From Pseudisothecium myosuroides (lineage: Eukaryota > Streptophyta > Bryopsida > Hypnales > Lembophyllaceae): a stretch of DNA of 64,000 nucleotides. Positions 1 to 11,289 of the stretch are shown one piece after another. The stretch spans positions 622,501-686,500 of the forward strand of contig OX637291.1 in NCBI GenBank assembly GCA_951799445.1, read 5' to 3'. Every line of letters starts with the position of its first letter. Position 1 is the first letter of the stretch. The translations under genes and the position numbers were made by a program. Below the pieces are notes generated by a model, which did no database searches, was not told the origin of the DNA, and worked only from the letters and a program-made list of their open reading frames with translations.

Positions 1-1452
1 AAGTCATGCCACATATTTTTCTCATATTTTAAGAAATCCAACAATCTATGGGCCATCAATGCCTTATACATGAGGGGTAGCAAAAAATGATTTGTTTAAA
101 TTATAAAAAGAATTCTCTTTTAGAAGCATATATGATTAGTTATCATTAGTCATGTTATCGTAGACTTTATCATAGTTGTTATAGTTATCATAATTTTATT
201 GAAATTATCATTTATGATTAGTTATGATACTAGCACAAAATTGAAAATAATAGTGAGTACTTTTGTCTTGAATCAGAGGTCTGTACCTATAAAATACAAT
301 TATATCAAGAAGTGATTGTACTAAATGCCATTATTTCTAAATGTCTAGGGTGTTTGCCACTTGTACTTTTTTTCTTCTCTTCTTTTACATACACATTTCA
401 TAACTTCTGGGATTTTAGTTTTTTTTTTAAAGTACAAGGCAGGATTTATTCATGTTTTTATTGTTTCTGTAGTAAATTTATAGAAATAGAGTCTCCATTC
501 ATTGTATGTAATATTAATTTTAAATGTATAGGATCTTTGCAACATCTATATTCTGTTTAATTAATTTGCATACAAATTTTATAACCAAGGGGCTTTGGAT
601 TCTTCAAACTACGAGGCATGAGTTATTCGAATTCATTTCATTATTGTAGTAACTCTATGGGAAGAGCCCTCTAATTTATTGTTCTTCATATAATGAATTG
701 TAAAGGTCTACGGAGTTTGGAACTTGTACAATTTTTTTTCCCTTTTTTTACATACAAACTTCATGACTTTTTGGCTGTCACTTATTTAAAGTATAGGGCG
801 TGATTTATTTATGTTTAATTTATTTTTATAATTTATTTATAATGAAAATGGAACTGAAATTGAATGTGTTCATGAAATCCTAAATGTCTACGGTATTTAG
901 GGTATATAAAATCCATCTAAAACCTTCATGAATGTATTCAGGAATTTGGATAAATGTACATCATTTTGGATGAATGACTGAAATTTCATCCACTGACATA
1001 TTGGAAGTTCCATGCACTTCTAAGGATCTAAACAACTTCATCCTTCCAAAGAATATCGCTTTTTGTAAGGTTGTTTGTTGTAAAAGCGAGCCACCTCTTC
1101 AAATGGACCCTATATTTAGGCCTTAAATGAATGTGACATGGTCCTTAAATAGACCTCTATAGCCATTGAGAGAATCGAAATAAAATCATAATTTATTGCA
1201 AAAGTCAATCATTGGTCTTGATTTCCTCAAATCACTTTAGATATTGCAAGTTGATAGATTTAAGGAGACCTACAATCACAAATAGGTGCCTGCAACAAAA
1301 ATTTCTAAAATTTTTAAAATAATTCAGAAATGCTTCAAAAAATATGGAACCAATTGTGATCGAGTTTGCATCCATTTTTCTTTCTCTAAAGAAAGTTTCA
1401 AAATTTTTTTTTCTTCATGGAAACCTATGGAAAAGACGGACTAGTATTTAGG
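1..1452. other. AT-rich spacer, no gene seen
   Basis: Low-GC sequence with short homopolymers and no open frame that looks like a protein. The only sizeable frame (312-560 +) is a Phe/Cys-rich translation of T-rich sequence. I see no RNA gene, array or repeat structure here. Confidence 0.6.
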
Positions 1453-2150
1453 TTAAACCCTAAACGCCAAAGGCTTGTTTTGAGTCTCTTGGAATTTGCT
1501 ATAAATTGAACAAAAAGCCAACATTTTGATAAATTGAATCAATTTTTCTTGAATAGTAACCGTACAAATTCGAAGTACACATGTTAGAGATCACATAGGC
1601 AAAAAGACCACAACAATTTCATTTAAGGATTTAAAGATTATAATGTTTGATCATGAAGGTGTTAAAACTATGAAAAACTTTGAGCTCTCTTTTTTCATGT
1701 AAAATCTAAAAAGTTGAAGACCAAAAAAATTTGAGGTTGAAAGGTCTAACAAATATAATCCCAATCAATTTTTCAGTTCTCTAAATGTACTCTACAATTT
1801 TTTCGAATGACTTTCTAGTGTGATTTTTTCTCTGAGATCTACACAAAATAGTGAAATTAGGTTGCCTTAACAATTAGGTTGCCTTACAACTTGAAAATTA
1901 CTTCACAAGTCATTATAGTCAACAAATCTTTTTAAAAATAGTTTCATTTGTACACATGGAGGTTCATGAGTTTCAATTACAACAATATCTAATTTAAAAA
2001 TAGTGTATTCTTGTACAATAACTAAAAATATTTATTTAGTGTTAAATGTAGAGAAATTAGTGTGGGGCAACCTAATTTCACTATTTTGTGTAGTGTATTT
2101 TAGGCTCATGTCAAAGCGAGTGTCAAAGAGCCTTTAACACTACGAAAAGA
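1453..2150 (+). mobile_element. truncated TTAA-flanked element (type A), carrying a nested MITE
   Basis: It starts TTAA + ACCCTAAACGCCAAAGGC and matches the element at 54008-54644 for several hundred bases (shared blocks such as CAACATTTTGATAA and CCGTACAAATTC). The TTAA target and CCCTAA-type end fit piggyBac-like elements. The match is lost near 2150, where GC-richer DNA begins, so the right end is missing. It has no transposase and is a non-autonomous relic. A 249-bp MITE interrupts it at 1842-2090. Confidence 0.6.
1842..2090. mobile_element. 249-bp TA-flanked (Stowaway/mariner-type) MITE
   Basis: The ends are 25-bp perfect inverted repeats beginning CACAAAATAGTGAAATTAGG. TA lies on both sides (1840-1841 and 2091-2092). 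The related element at 54 kb reads GATCTAGTGTATTT where this copy is interrupted, which gives the empty site and confirms a TA duplication. A lone end of the same MITE family lies near 32855. Confidence 0.85.
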
Positions 2151-2163
2151 CCGGAGGGGTCCT

Positions 2164-2272
2164 TTTTCACACTTCGGGCAACCTGCCAGGTGCTCTGGGC
2201 GGCGCAAGCAGGATAAAATTTCATCTTTTGTCTCATCAGGCAACTCGACAGGTGCTCATGGCGGCGGGCAGA
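2164..2272 (+). repeat. two diverged direct repeats, about 71 bp apart
   Basis: GGCAACCTGCCAGGTGCTC (about 2168) recurs as GGCAACTCGACAGGTGCTC (about 2239), each followed by a GGCGGCG run. Function unknown. Confidence 0.5.
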
Positions 2273-2574
2273 AGAGAAAATTTGGGATTTTGGCCCGTAG
2301 GATTTGGGGGTCGTCACTCCCCCCACCCTTATGTGCACCTGTTTTTTGACGTAAGTTCCAGAGCTTGTGTGCGTAAGTTCCAGAGCTTGTTTTTTCGGGG
2401 ACTTTTCTCCTTCGGTTCATTGGAGTCTGCCGATCATCTCTTGCTGGAGCGCAGTGCGAAATTGAAGGGGGGTGTCAGTTGCCAAACTGGAGATTCTGAC
2501 GACGGGTTTGCGAGTTAGGTACTTTGTCTTTTTCGCAATTTCGTAGGGTCCGAGTTTGTGAGGAAGTTTTTCGA

Positions 2575-2672
2575 CGTTGAGCGCAAATTGAGCATTTTGA
2601 GCATTTTCCGCATTGAGCGCAAATTGAGCGCAAATTGTGCATTTTGAGCATTTTCCGACGTTGAGCGCAAAT
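2575..2672 (+). repeat. short tandem repeat of GAGCGCAAATTGAGCATTTT units
   Basis: The words TTGAGCGCAAATTGAGC, ATTTTGAGCATTTTCCG and GACGTTGAGCGCAAAT alternate four to five times with small changes. This is a local minisatellite in GC-richer DNA. Confidence 0.65.
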
Positions 2673-4190
2673 CTTCTGTACGTTTTGGTTATAGAAGGAT
2701 TTTCGAAAGTCGTAGCTTAGGGTGTGGGCCGGGTTGTTGTATGTGTTTCAAGGAATGGGTCATAATTTTTTTCCAGTGTCTATTTTCTCGGAGATGAAGG
2801 AATAATTTGGAGTCGTTTTGTTTTAGCCATCTCTTGGATTCGGAAGGTTGAAACTTCGGGGCAATGACCCTCGCAGGTATGGAACTGAGAAAGAGTACCA
2901 CCTTAGGGGTACAACAGAGCAGTATTACAAACAAATGGCCGAGACGATGCACTTCTTATCTTGCGTAGGGATTATTTAGTTTTGTTCCGGCGATGACGGA
3001 GTGATTTGTCTGGTTAATTCCATGAACGAACGAGACCTGAACCTGTGTATATTTTGATTGTACAAGGATTTCCGAAAGTAGTAGCATCTGCTGTGGCAAT
3101 GAAGGGAGTGATTTCTCTGGTGTATTACGTGAACAAAAAAGACCTCAAGTTGCTGACTTCCACATGAAACTGGAGACATTGCAGGGTTTGGCGCCGTGGA
3201 TGACATTTTCTCTCGTCTCAGCGGCGGGATCGCGTGAGTTGGCACCGTGGATTGTATTGGTCGTTGTCATCCTTCGAGCTTCATTTTGGATTGAAGATCA
3301 AGCTTCAAATACGGAACCAGCATTGAAGAAAATCTTGAGGTAACGTCCCCGCATGACCTAATTTCTTCAGATTTGGAGAATAGCTACACCAGCAAGTCAG
3401 AGACGGACCCTCGAAAGCAAGATTTGTGATTCTGTACAATTGCAAATCACCTTGAAATGGCTGCGACCTCATGTTCGTAACTTACATGAGTCGTTTAAGA
3501 ATCATTGGATTTATTAATCAGTTTTCATGATTTGGCTTGAATGAGTAGGCTTCACCAAAGCAAAGCATGAGGGAACAATGCTTGTGTGTGACTTTATCCT
3601 CTTCTTCATATAACTGTGTTTAGAATTTTGTATGAGATTTGCCATGCAATATTTGTTCCATCGAATTTGATATCTTACAAAATGGAATTTGTCAGTTGAG
3701 GGTTTCTTTTGTGGATTGACATTGCAATTTATTCCAATGTTTGTAATTTTTTTTCATTTAGGGTTTAGGTGTTACTTTGAATCTGTAGGTCAGGGAAGAC
3801 AGGAGGTCTAGGAAATTCATGTTTTTTGCCCTCCTGCAATTGACACACAATTCTTTGTCGTGAATTGTATCAGTTCCAAGAGCAGTTGGGGGAGGATTTA
3901 CATCAAAGAAGACGTGGTTGGACGAAGGTATATGCAGTTGGAAGATTCCAGACACTGAACCTATAGGTGAGGATTTTCATTTTCTGTCTGTTGGAGTTGT
4001 ATGCTTCTGATGTTCTGCTTCAATAGTCGATTTGCAGTGCAGATTACATAGATTTAGGGTTCACTGTGTATTTGTTTCTTAAAAATGCCGATAACAGGTA
4101 TGATGCAATTGTCAACGAAATGAGAAGTAAAAACGAGAGCATTACATTCACATCAAATTAGGGTTTAGGGTCATCATGGAACTTATCCTC
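2673..4190. other. no supported gene; diverged internal repeats
   Basis: GC is higher than in the flanking DNA, but the frames are short and unconvincing on both strands. Two related segments (about 2679-2720 and 3040-3085: AAGGATTT(T/C)CGAAAGT(C/A)GTAGC) and two GAGTGATTT(G/C)TCTGGT blocks (about 3000 and 3107) suggest old duplication. This could be the leader or introns of a host gene, but I cannot delimit one. Confidence 0.4.
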
Positions 4191-4193
4191 GAG

Positions 4194-4669
4194 TCGAGGA
4201 TAGCTATCCTCGTCCCGAGGATAAGTCTCGACCACGTCAATAGAGTAAATAACCTATACCGAGACTCGGAGGTCATAAAATATCATATAAAAATAAACGG
4301 AAAAAGCTAAAACAACGCATCAAATTAGTATCCTCGACTTGAGGATAGATAACCAAACAAAACTAAAGAGATAAAACTACATCCTCGACTCAAGGATAAT
4401 GGCCGGACATGCAACACCATCATGTTAAAAAGAAGATTACAAAACACTGAATGCCGCACCAAGCGTAGAGTCGATCCTTGAGTCGAGGATAATACCAGTG
4501 AATAAAAACCCATCACCGAGAAAAATATAACAACAAACAAAATAAAAAGCTATCCTCGGGTCGAGGATACCAGACAGACAACAAACAATATATACAAGGT
4601 AAATCATTAGAAAACAAACATGCAAAGCACAAGCTCCACAGAAGGCCAAGTATCCTCGAGTCAAGGATC
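4194..4669. repeat. cluster of seven CTCGAGTCGAG palindromes
   Basis: Copies begin at 4194 (perfect TATCCTCGAGTCGAGGATA), 4215 (centre GTCCC), 4329 (ACTTG), 4381 (ACTCA), 4474 (TGAGT), 4551 (GGGTC) and 4651 (GAGTCA). The outer TATCCTC and GAGGATA words are best kept; changes fall mainly in the centre. The cluster lies in non-coding DNA just before the first coding remnants of the element, as leader or promoter binding sites would. Confidence 0.85.
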
Positions 4670-4743
4670 AAGGAAAGGCATCACAGAAACTACCTCAAGA
4701 AACTCAAAACTAACATTCTGTTCCTCTATACAGGAACACGACA

Positions 4744-5395
4744 ATGATTGCATTACCAGTCAACGCCTATGACTACTTAGCCACAGAACACTTTCTGCAG
4801 CCGTTCAAGAACCCCCTCAGCGAAGACCATTCATCCACCCCGACCTCGCCTCAAACTATGGAGAGCTCTGGCAGTTCAAAGACGTAGTAGAGTTCTGGAA
4901 CTACGGCGTAAACCGAGCAAAGAACCATGTCTTCCTACGTTGTCGAATGCAGGGCAGCCCAATGTTCCTAAACTGGAACCTCAACGAGAAGGTGTCACTC
5001 GTTGATATTCATCACGAACAGTACATAGCAATTGTGCTGCAACAGGTCGATGACAAAGGAAAAACCTTCCGCATCTGCACTCTGTCGTAACCAGAGTAGG
5101 AGGGGTATGCGGCCAGTTCAACATGGAAATGTTTCTCGAGTTCATCGCCAACACTCACCTAGGATCACTAGCACAAGAATTCAAGGAGAAATTCTGGCCC
5201 TGGAATCCTGAGAATGCATGTATCAACGCCAGAAAGATTGCCTCTATTTTTACTACTCTTGACCGATGCGCTGCACTACGGGTTGAAAAGTCAATCACTG
5301 GAGCATCACGTAGGGATAGAGACCGCAACAAAACTGATGCCGATCCATGCTCGGAATCAGGTATAATGCCGCATGTCAGTGGAGCAAGCAAGTAG
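4744..5395 (+). pseudogene. N-terminal remnant of the palindrome-element protein
   Basis: Two broken pieces lie in series. A short frame opens with MIALPVNAYDYLATEHF at about 4744, then shifts near 4830 into a frame containing FIHPDLASNYGELWQFKDVV and HHEQYIAIVLQQVDDKGK, which ends at a stop near 5090. A third piece (about 5123-5395) reads MEMFLEFIANTHLGSL... and ends Arg/Asp-rich. They read as one protein with at least two frameshifts. I do not recognise a domain. It leads into the ParB-like piece downstream, so it is probably the front of the same reading unit. Confidence 0.4.
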
Positions 5396-5530
5396 GGGCA
5401 GGTTCCATCAGTTGGAAGAAAAAGAAAACAAATCGAATTCGGTCCGGGAGAAGCAAGCACAAAGCGTCAGAAGAATACAAGTGCCGCATGTCCAAGAGCT
5501 GCCGGCAGCTCAGGCTCTGCCCTGACCACT

Positions 5531-6088
5531 GTGACAACAAAAGAGGAAGGAACCCAGGAGGTGCCTGACTACGATAAGTTCGCAGAAGAGCAGAGAGTGT
5601 TCTGGGAAATTCACAAGTCGTGCTACTTATTCGAGTCAAGAACATACAAAGTGCATATTCACAAGTGCGTCCGCGCGAAGGATCAATACGTAATTCAGAA
5701 TATCGAGAATAACGTCCTTCTACAGCCTCCCAAGCATTTCTCAGAGATAAAAAATGGGAGGTTCATGATCATCAACGGTCAGCACAGCGTAATTGTCTCG
5801 CAAGAATTTCAGATCGAGGGGTGTGGAGCTCAAAGAAGAAAAGAGCTTCAGAAGTGGGAGGCGAACTTCGTGTGGTTGCTGGACCCCACCAAGTTGACAA
5901 GGATCTCCGAGTTCCTAAACAGCACGAACCACCTGGAACATGCACAGCCGACGTCGGGTAATCAAATAATTAGTTGCCGCAACACTTGGATCAATCTAAA
6001 GCAGCCGACCAATGTGGCAAACGAGGGCACCAAAGAAACAACAACTCTGTCACCGACCTCGACATGTATCAGGTACAATTCATTTTAG
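5531..6088 (+). pseudogene. element protein segment with a ParB/sulfiredoxin-like GQHS motif
   Basis: This 185-residue frame contains GRFMIINGQHSVIVSQEF (about residues 77-94), which resembles the GxHR-type motif of ParB/Srx-fold proteins. It is followed by a conserved-looking WEANFVWLLDPTKL and a block ending NSTNHLEHAQPTSGNQIISC. In bacteria this fold binds nucleotide and, in ParB, works with palindromic parS sites; here the fold is inferred from the motif only. The frame ends in CAG/GTACAA, a possible splice donor at 6072/6073, and an AG acceptor lies at 6299-6300. The proposed intron holds two palindromes. Neighbouring coding parts are broken, so it is treated as a relic. Confidence 0.45.
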
Positions 6089-6094
6089 AACATG

Positions 6095-6229
6095 ATCCTC
6101 GACCCGAAGATAGACTTGAAATGGCATCGCGAAGAACATGTTATCAGTAGTCATTGATGGTCCTCAAATACAAAGTATACATTAGTTTTAAGATAATTTT
6201 GTTTCATGCTTATTCTCGAGTCGAGGATA
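6095..6229. repeat. two palindrome copies in a putative intron
   Basis: A degenerate copy at about 6095-6112 (ATCCTCGACCCGAAGATA) and a near-perfect copy at 6211-6229 (TATTCTCGAGTCGAGGATA) sit between the possible donor at 6073 and acceptor at 6300. Confidence 0.75.
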
Positions 6230-6300
6230 TCCAGCTTTGCTTAGACCGATATTTTAAATGAGCTAAACTAACTAGTCCCTCGCACTGCAGCAATTTCTAG

Positions 6301-7560
6301 GTCTGATTGTGAAGCGATTCCAGAACATCGATCCAGAGAAGGACGGCTCTCATGTCAAAGGACCGTCGGACATCAAAAACGAGATCCGCATCATTACGTT
6401 GCCAGATGACATCTATAGGCTATGGGCGGAATTCTTAAACAAACATTCCGAGGGAAAATTGATCGACCCAATGACATGTAAGCCATTTCGGGATGCAAGA
6501 AATTTCAACTTGAAGACTATACGCTGAAGCGGGAATTCTTCAAGCACATGGGTCACTTTACGGATTTGGACTGCCAAGCGTTTGCAACGCATTTGCTTGG
6601 CGACACCCCTGGTCGGACCTTGACTTACCCAAAAGTTTCAGTAAACAAGACGAAGCACCCGATTCCAAACAATACATTCGCCACGGAGTGGGTAGAGCGT
6701 CGAAAACACAAGAAGGTGGTCCAGGATGAGCTTATGGAACTGAAGCCCTCACTTAGTTGGAAAGACAACTATTCAAACGTCATTGACGAGAAGTGGCGGG
6801 ACTAGAAGCGCAGACACAGGTTCTCCTCGGCCACCTGGGATTGGCTACTAAGCGAGATACCACAGTCGTTTCTAGCTAAGCGCCTGGCGAAAGAGGGGAA
6901 GAACAGATTTGCGGAAGACTTTGCAGACAAATTCAAGGAACACTTGCCCATGCTCCAAGGCTTCATGGAGGCAAAGTACCACCTCCGTCCATGCTCAGGG
7001 TCGATTTAGATACAGGACCACAACATGGTTTCGCTTTCGCTGATAAAGAGTATTGCTGTGAAGTACGTCAAGCGGATATTGAACTTCGGCATCATGGACC
7101 TTCGCAAGGCTCCGAAGGGAAAGTACAATCCCACAAAACCAGCACCCCTTCTACCGTTTCTGAAGGCCATGAAGAAAAACGTGGAGCCGCCGATGACAAC
7201 CCCGAATGTGTGGATGTGGATAGTGACAGATAATCGGGACACAAAGACCGCCACAGATTTCATCACGGCCGAGTTTAAGGAATTTGAGTGTATGGTATCG
7301 TCGTACGTCCCAGTTATGGGAGAGCGGCTCAACAATATAACTACGCAAGCCAATAATCCAGAATTGCCACTCTTGTTTCTCTTCAAGAAAAGGAACGAGC
7401 ACACGGAGTCAATGAAGAACATGATGAAAACAGAGTATACTGCTTCAGAGAGGCTCGAGTACTACTAGCCAAAGACGACAAAGAATAACGAGCACAAGTG
7501 GAGGAGCTTACCCAGCGAACTGCAGATGGAATTAAATATTGATATTCTGCAGAGTTCTTC
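6301..7560 (+). pseudogene. long element protein segment, broken by TAG stops and a frameshift
   Basis: It opens after a possible acceptor with IVKRFQNIDPEKDGS and shifts frame once near 6520. It then stays in one frame to about 7560 except for TAG codons at 6803, 7007 and 7466. Blocks either side of each TAG read as one protein: SWKDNYSNVIDEKWRD, WDWLLSEIPQSFLAKRLAKE, MEAKYHLRPCSGS, MDLRKAPKGKYNPTKPAP, MTTPNVWMWIVTDNRDTKTA. All three in-frame stops are amber. I do not recognise the domain. Its position after the GQHS segment suggests one large protein of the element. Confidence 0.45.
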
Positions 7561-7646
7561 AAGGTCAGAAGAGAACTGTGTGGGCATATACATGGGAACA
7601 AAGTGTATGCTGGCAGCAAAGGTATCCAACTAAACCCTCGAATTCT

Positions 7647-7772
7647 TATCCTCGAGTCGAGGATATCTATCACCTCTTCCAAAATGAGGTGTCTGTAATT
7701 GAATGGTTACATGTCTCCCTCGTCCCTAGGTGGTGTCGTTACAGATGTCTCTGCAATCCTCGAGTCGAGGAT
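7647..7772. repeat. two palindrome copies between coding segments
   Basis: A perfect 19-bp copy lies at 7647-7665 and a 17-bp copy at 7756-7772. Both sit in a stretch that looks intronic; the next exon follows TTCACTTGCAG at 7839-7849. Confidence 0.85.
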
Positions 7773-7849
7773 AAATGTCACTGATTAGAAATCCCCATTG
7801 ATTAGTAATGATGAATTTCTAAATCTAACTTCCTCGTTTTCACTTGCAG

Positions 7850-9132
7850 ATGTATAGACTGCATTACTGGGGAATTGCAAACGATGTTCTCAGTTCAAAA
7901 TACTGGGAGTTTGCGATGCTGGCTGACAAATTAGACTACAATGACTTCCTGCATGACAACTCCCTTTACAAGCCCTTCTTTATCAGGCCTCTAAATGTCA
8001 GGCTACCTCCGAAGAAAGCCGTCGATAGCCGTCGAGGGAGGAGGAGGAAGAGATCTGTACTGATACCAGTGAGGGATCTGAGGATGAAACAGCCTCACAG
8101 GTTTCCAGAGGAGGGTCCGATCCTGGATTACCAGAAATTGAGGAGTTCGGGTCCAATCGGGTTCAGCGACAGCGAATCCTAAGTGATGATGTTGGTGATG
8201 AAGAAGACACTCTTGAAATCCATGTCACTGAAGGTGAGAGCGTTGGTCTTAGGATTGAAGCTCACAAGCCGGGTCCCTCCACTGAACCTCATGACATTGA
8301 GGCTTCAAATCCCACCTTTGGACTTGTCAAGGTTTCTGGTGTCGTGGATGTGAGTGGTGATAAATCTGACTCGAAATCCAACCCCATGGTGGCAGTTGTG
8401 GAAGAGATTTCCAGTGCAACGGTTCTCCCCGACGTCATCAAAGATGCATCCAATTCTCGTGGGAAGCAGAAGGGAGGAAAAAAGAAAGCTAAGGCGGTCA
8501 ATGTCAACACCAGGGAGAAACAAGTTATATCCGTAGCGGACATGGAGAGCAAAGACGTCGAGATGGAGGAGTTGAGGAAGAAATTGGCCGCATACGACCG
8601 AATGTACGCCAGTAAGAAGGATCCTCGAGTCGAGGATGATCAACCGATCGGCAGTGCAGCTAGTGGTGACAGTGTTCAGCCTTTGCCTCAGAACCCGGTC
8701 ACTGATTCCATTGAATGTGCATCCCAGCAACGAACCGCTGCTCCTGTCCAACTCTCCTCCCCTCCAACTGAGAAGGATGCTATCCATCCTGCTGTGGACA
8801 ACGCCTACAAGACTCCAATGATCCTAAATACTGACGAGGTTCAGAACCATCCTCGAGTCGAGGATAATCTTGTCGAGAGTTGCCCTCAGCCTTTAGAGGC
8901 AGAGGAGGAGCGACTTCCTGAGTACAACAATCCTCTTGTTGAAGAGGAGCAGGTGGATTATGAGAAGGAGGAGGTCTTAGTGGATTACGAGGAGGAGAAG
9001 GGGGATGACCTAGAGGGGGTGGAGTTGACAGATGGACAAGGCGATCCTTCCACAAACAAGGACGACCACCCTGAGGCAAAGATTGTGACTAAGGTAATCT
9101 CTCGTGAACCCTTTGACCCTTATAAATACTAA
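7850..9132 (+). pseudogene. element protein segment with acidic, Lys-rich tail containing two in-frame palindromes
   Basis: It starts after a good acceptor (TTCACTTGCAG) with MYRLHYWGIANDVLSSKYWE. Near 8020 the sensible frame shifts by one base into a strongly acidic run (REEEEEEICTDTSEGSEDE...) that stays open to the stop at 9132. That tail is rich in Glu, Asp and Lys and has low complexity, like a chromatin or scaffold tail. Two palindromes (8621 and 8849) lie inside it and are translated as DPRVEDD and HPRVEDN. I do not recognise a domain. One frameshift makes it a relic, though the long open acidic tail suggests recent decay. Confidence 0.45.
8621..8865. repeat. two palindrome copies inside coding sequence
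   Basis: ATCCTCGAGTCGAGGAT occurs at 8621-8637 and again at 8849-8865, both in the same reading frame and giving the peptide PRVED. The surrounding acidic tail is not otherwise repeated. Confidence 0.85.
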
Positions 9133-9559
9133 TGGGTCCAGGAAATACTGCTTGGTGGATGCGATTTGTGACCTCGATCAACCTATCATTTTCGATGAAG
9201 TGACTCTTATTTCTATTCATTCTGGTTTGACAGGGGGGATCGGACATTTTGTGATTTTGTGGCGTCGGCGTCTCTCGCCTCACTGACCACGACTTTAGCT
9301 TATAGTAGATATTAAACTGTATGTAGGTTTAACTTGTGCAGATCACCAGCTTTAGATTACATATATATTCTACGGGTGTATAATTTTTTGACCATAATAT
9401 AAATTACGTTCTTACAGCAAATGCCATTGCCGTCCCCTAATTATTTCGTTTTCTTCATGTTTCTTGTGGCCAGCCCAATTTTATTAAAAGTGTGCACCGT
9501 CCGCTCGCAATAAAACCACCAATTTCTGGAGGAATTTTGCATTTGATTAGTGCCATTCA
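9133..9559. other. gap between element coding parts
   Basis: No protein-like frame. It is probably intron or spacer before the HAD gene. Confidence 0.4.
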
Positions 9560-9914
9560 GTGCTTTATCCCGCTTTCTGGCTCACCTGGTTCTGCATTCA
9601 TTCAGGTAACTCCTTTTCTATGGTGTATTTCTATGATCAGGTAGTAGCGGAGGGCGGCGGAGACATTCTACCCAAGGGTGTATCCGCAGTAGTCGCCCCA
9701 CCGCGGCGTAAATGGCTGAACATCGTTTTGGACATAAACGGGATTCTCTGTCAATGCACGCCTAGGTCCCTCCACAGAGACTTATGTACTTATACCAAAA
9801 AAGGCAAATCAATTCCGGTAGTGAAACCTACTATGGTAGGTTCAAAAGCCATCTTCCCTCGTCCACGGGTGAAGGAATTCCTGCAGGAGTTATCCCTTAT
9901 CGCGAACCGGGTTG
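9560..9914 (+). pseudogene. HAD (FCP1/NIF-type) phosphatase-like protein, N-terminal half, cut by insertion
   Basis: The frame contains WLNIVLDINGILC, the motif I position of the FCP1/NIF branch of HAD phosphatases, then VGSKAIFPRPRVKEFLQELS. It breaks off inside a hydrophobic strand at ...IANRVV. Removing 9915-18264 plus one GGTTG duplication joins it in frame to VIWSSM at 18270, the expected motif II strand. FCP1-type enzymes use DxDx(T/V); here the second Asp is Asn. The start is uncertain: the frame is open upstream, and an exon may begin at VVAEGGG near 9640. It is inactive as a gene because of the insertion. Confidence 0.7.
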
Positions 9915-10249
9915 TGTGGGCACAAGATTACCCACCCTTGGTAATAAAGCGAACACCGACCAGGTTCTATGCCTTTATCTACAATTTTTAATATATGGGG
10001 GTGATGTGAGCGCGGTCCACTGTGTCTTCCAAGCAATGGATCTTTTTTGCTAACGTTTTCTAAGTGTCGTGGATGGCAGCGAATAATTAGAATGCATGTA
10101 ATAACTCACAAGGTAACTGCAAGCTCAGGGGTAATGGTAAACTTCTAACTCCCTAACTATCTATCCTATGTCGAGGGTCGACTGAGTAGTTGGCGTCATT
10201 TCTAACGTCCCTAACTACGTAAAAAAGGGGAACCCTTATGTTCCTTCCA

Positions 10250-10960
10250 TGAACCTCCAAGGCTATCTTGGGTTTTTAGAACTCCACCTAGAATTTCTAC
10301 TTCCAAAAGCTACCCCTAAAGTTCCAACTTCGGAATGTAACTCTAGATTTTACTTCTTTAACTTGATTCTAAATATTAACTACCGACTTTTGCTCTATGT
10401 TTTAACTTTTAATTCTAAGTTTTTACTCCTAAATTAACTCTAAACTCTACCCTTGAATTTTAACTCTATGTTTTAACTTTTAACTCTAAGTTTTTACTCC
10501 TAATTTATTCTAAAGTTTAACCTTTAAATTTAATCTTAACTTTTGACTTTTGACTTTTGACTTTCTACTCCCAAATTTAATCCTATCGTTTTAATCCTAG
10601 ATGAACTCTAAATGTTACTCCAAGTTATACTTCTAAATTTCTACTCTATTCCTAACTCAAAAATCTACTTCCTAAGTTGATTTTTCAATTCTACTGTTGA
10701 CCTCTACTTTCTACTCTAATTTTGACTCCCTAAGCAACTCTAAACTCTTACATGAACCTATCCTAAGATTTGACTGGAGAGTTTAAACCCCTAAGTTAAA
10801 ATTCCAAATTAATTCTATTTTTTAACTCCCCAAAGTTAACTCTAGATTTTAACCTTTGAGGTTTAACTTTTAAAAATTAAAATGTAATTTGACTCTAATT
10901 CTAACTGCTAATTAATCCCTAATTTTAATCTAAATCCTCTTTCTACCCTACATTCCTAAG
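10250..10960 (-). repeat. low-complexity AACTCTAA/TTTTAACT region (putative intron)
   Basis: Irregular repeats of words such as TTTTAACTCTAAG, TTTTTACTCC and AACTCTAAA. The same style of sequence occupies the equivalent place in the other two copies (21050-21900 and, reversed, about 60350-60850). It lies just after the splice donor of the conserved 63-bp exon. Confidence 0.7.
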
Positions 10961-11226
10961 TTCCGTCCATGGTTCTTTTTGGATGAAATTTTATTCAAAA
11001 TTCCTCCGTTCTACCCCCTACCGCTTAACTTAGCCTAACGCGGTCAGTTTACGGTCGAATCTTAAGTGTAATATGTTTTTGGAAACCTCTATCACTAATC
11101 TATAACTTTTTGAATCTAAACTTCTGATTTGCACTAATCTCAGGTGCTAATCACGCTCTAAGGGCTGATTAGGAAAATAAATGCTAATTAGAAAAAAAAA
11201 CATCAAAGATTAAATCAAAAACTCAC

Positions 11227-11289
11227 CTCTTCACTACTGGTGTCGGAAATAACTTCGTCCACGTCCACGTGTACGTCCTCATGCTCCAT
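11227..11289 (-). CDS. 63-bp acidic first exon of the TGTGGG-family element, copy 1
   Basis: Reads MEHEDVHVDVDEVIS followed by DTSSEE, then a GTGAGT donor. The same 21-codon exon with the same donor occurs at 22077-22015 (minus) and 60018-60080 (plus). Changes between copies keep the acidic character and the VD(E/D)VIS core, which argues for coding use. The downstream exon has not been identified; the low-complexity region follows. Function unknown. Confidence 0.5.

Noticed and set aside
2123..3245. Several 70-100 codon frames on both strands
   Set aside because: Mutually overlapping, no motifs, partly across tandem repeats.
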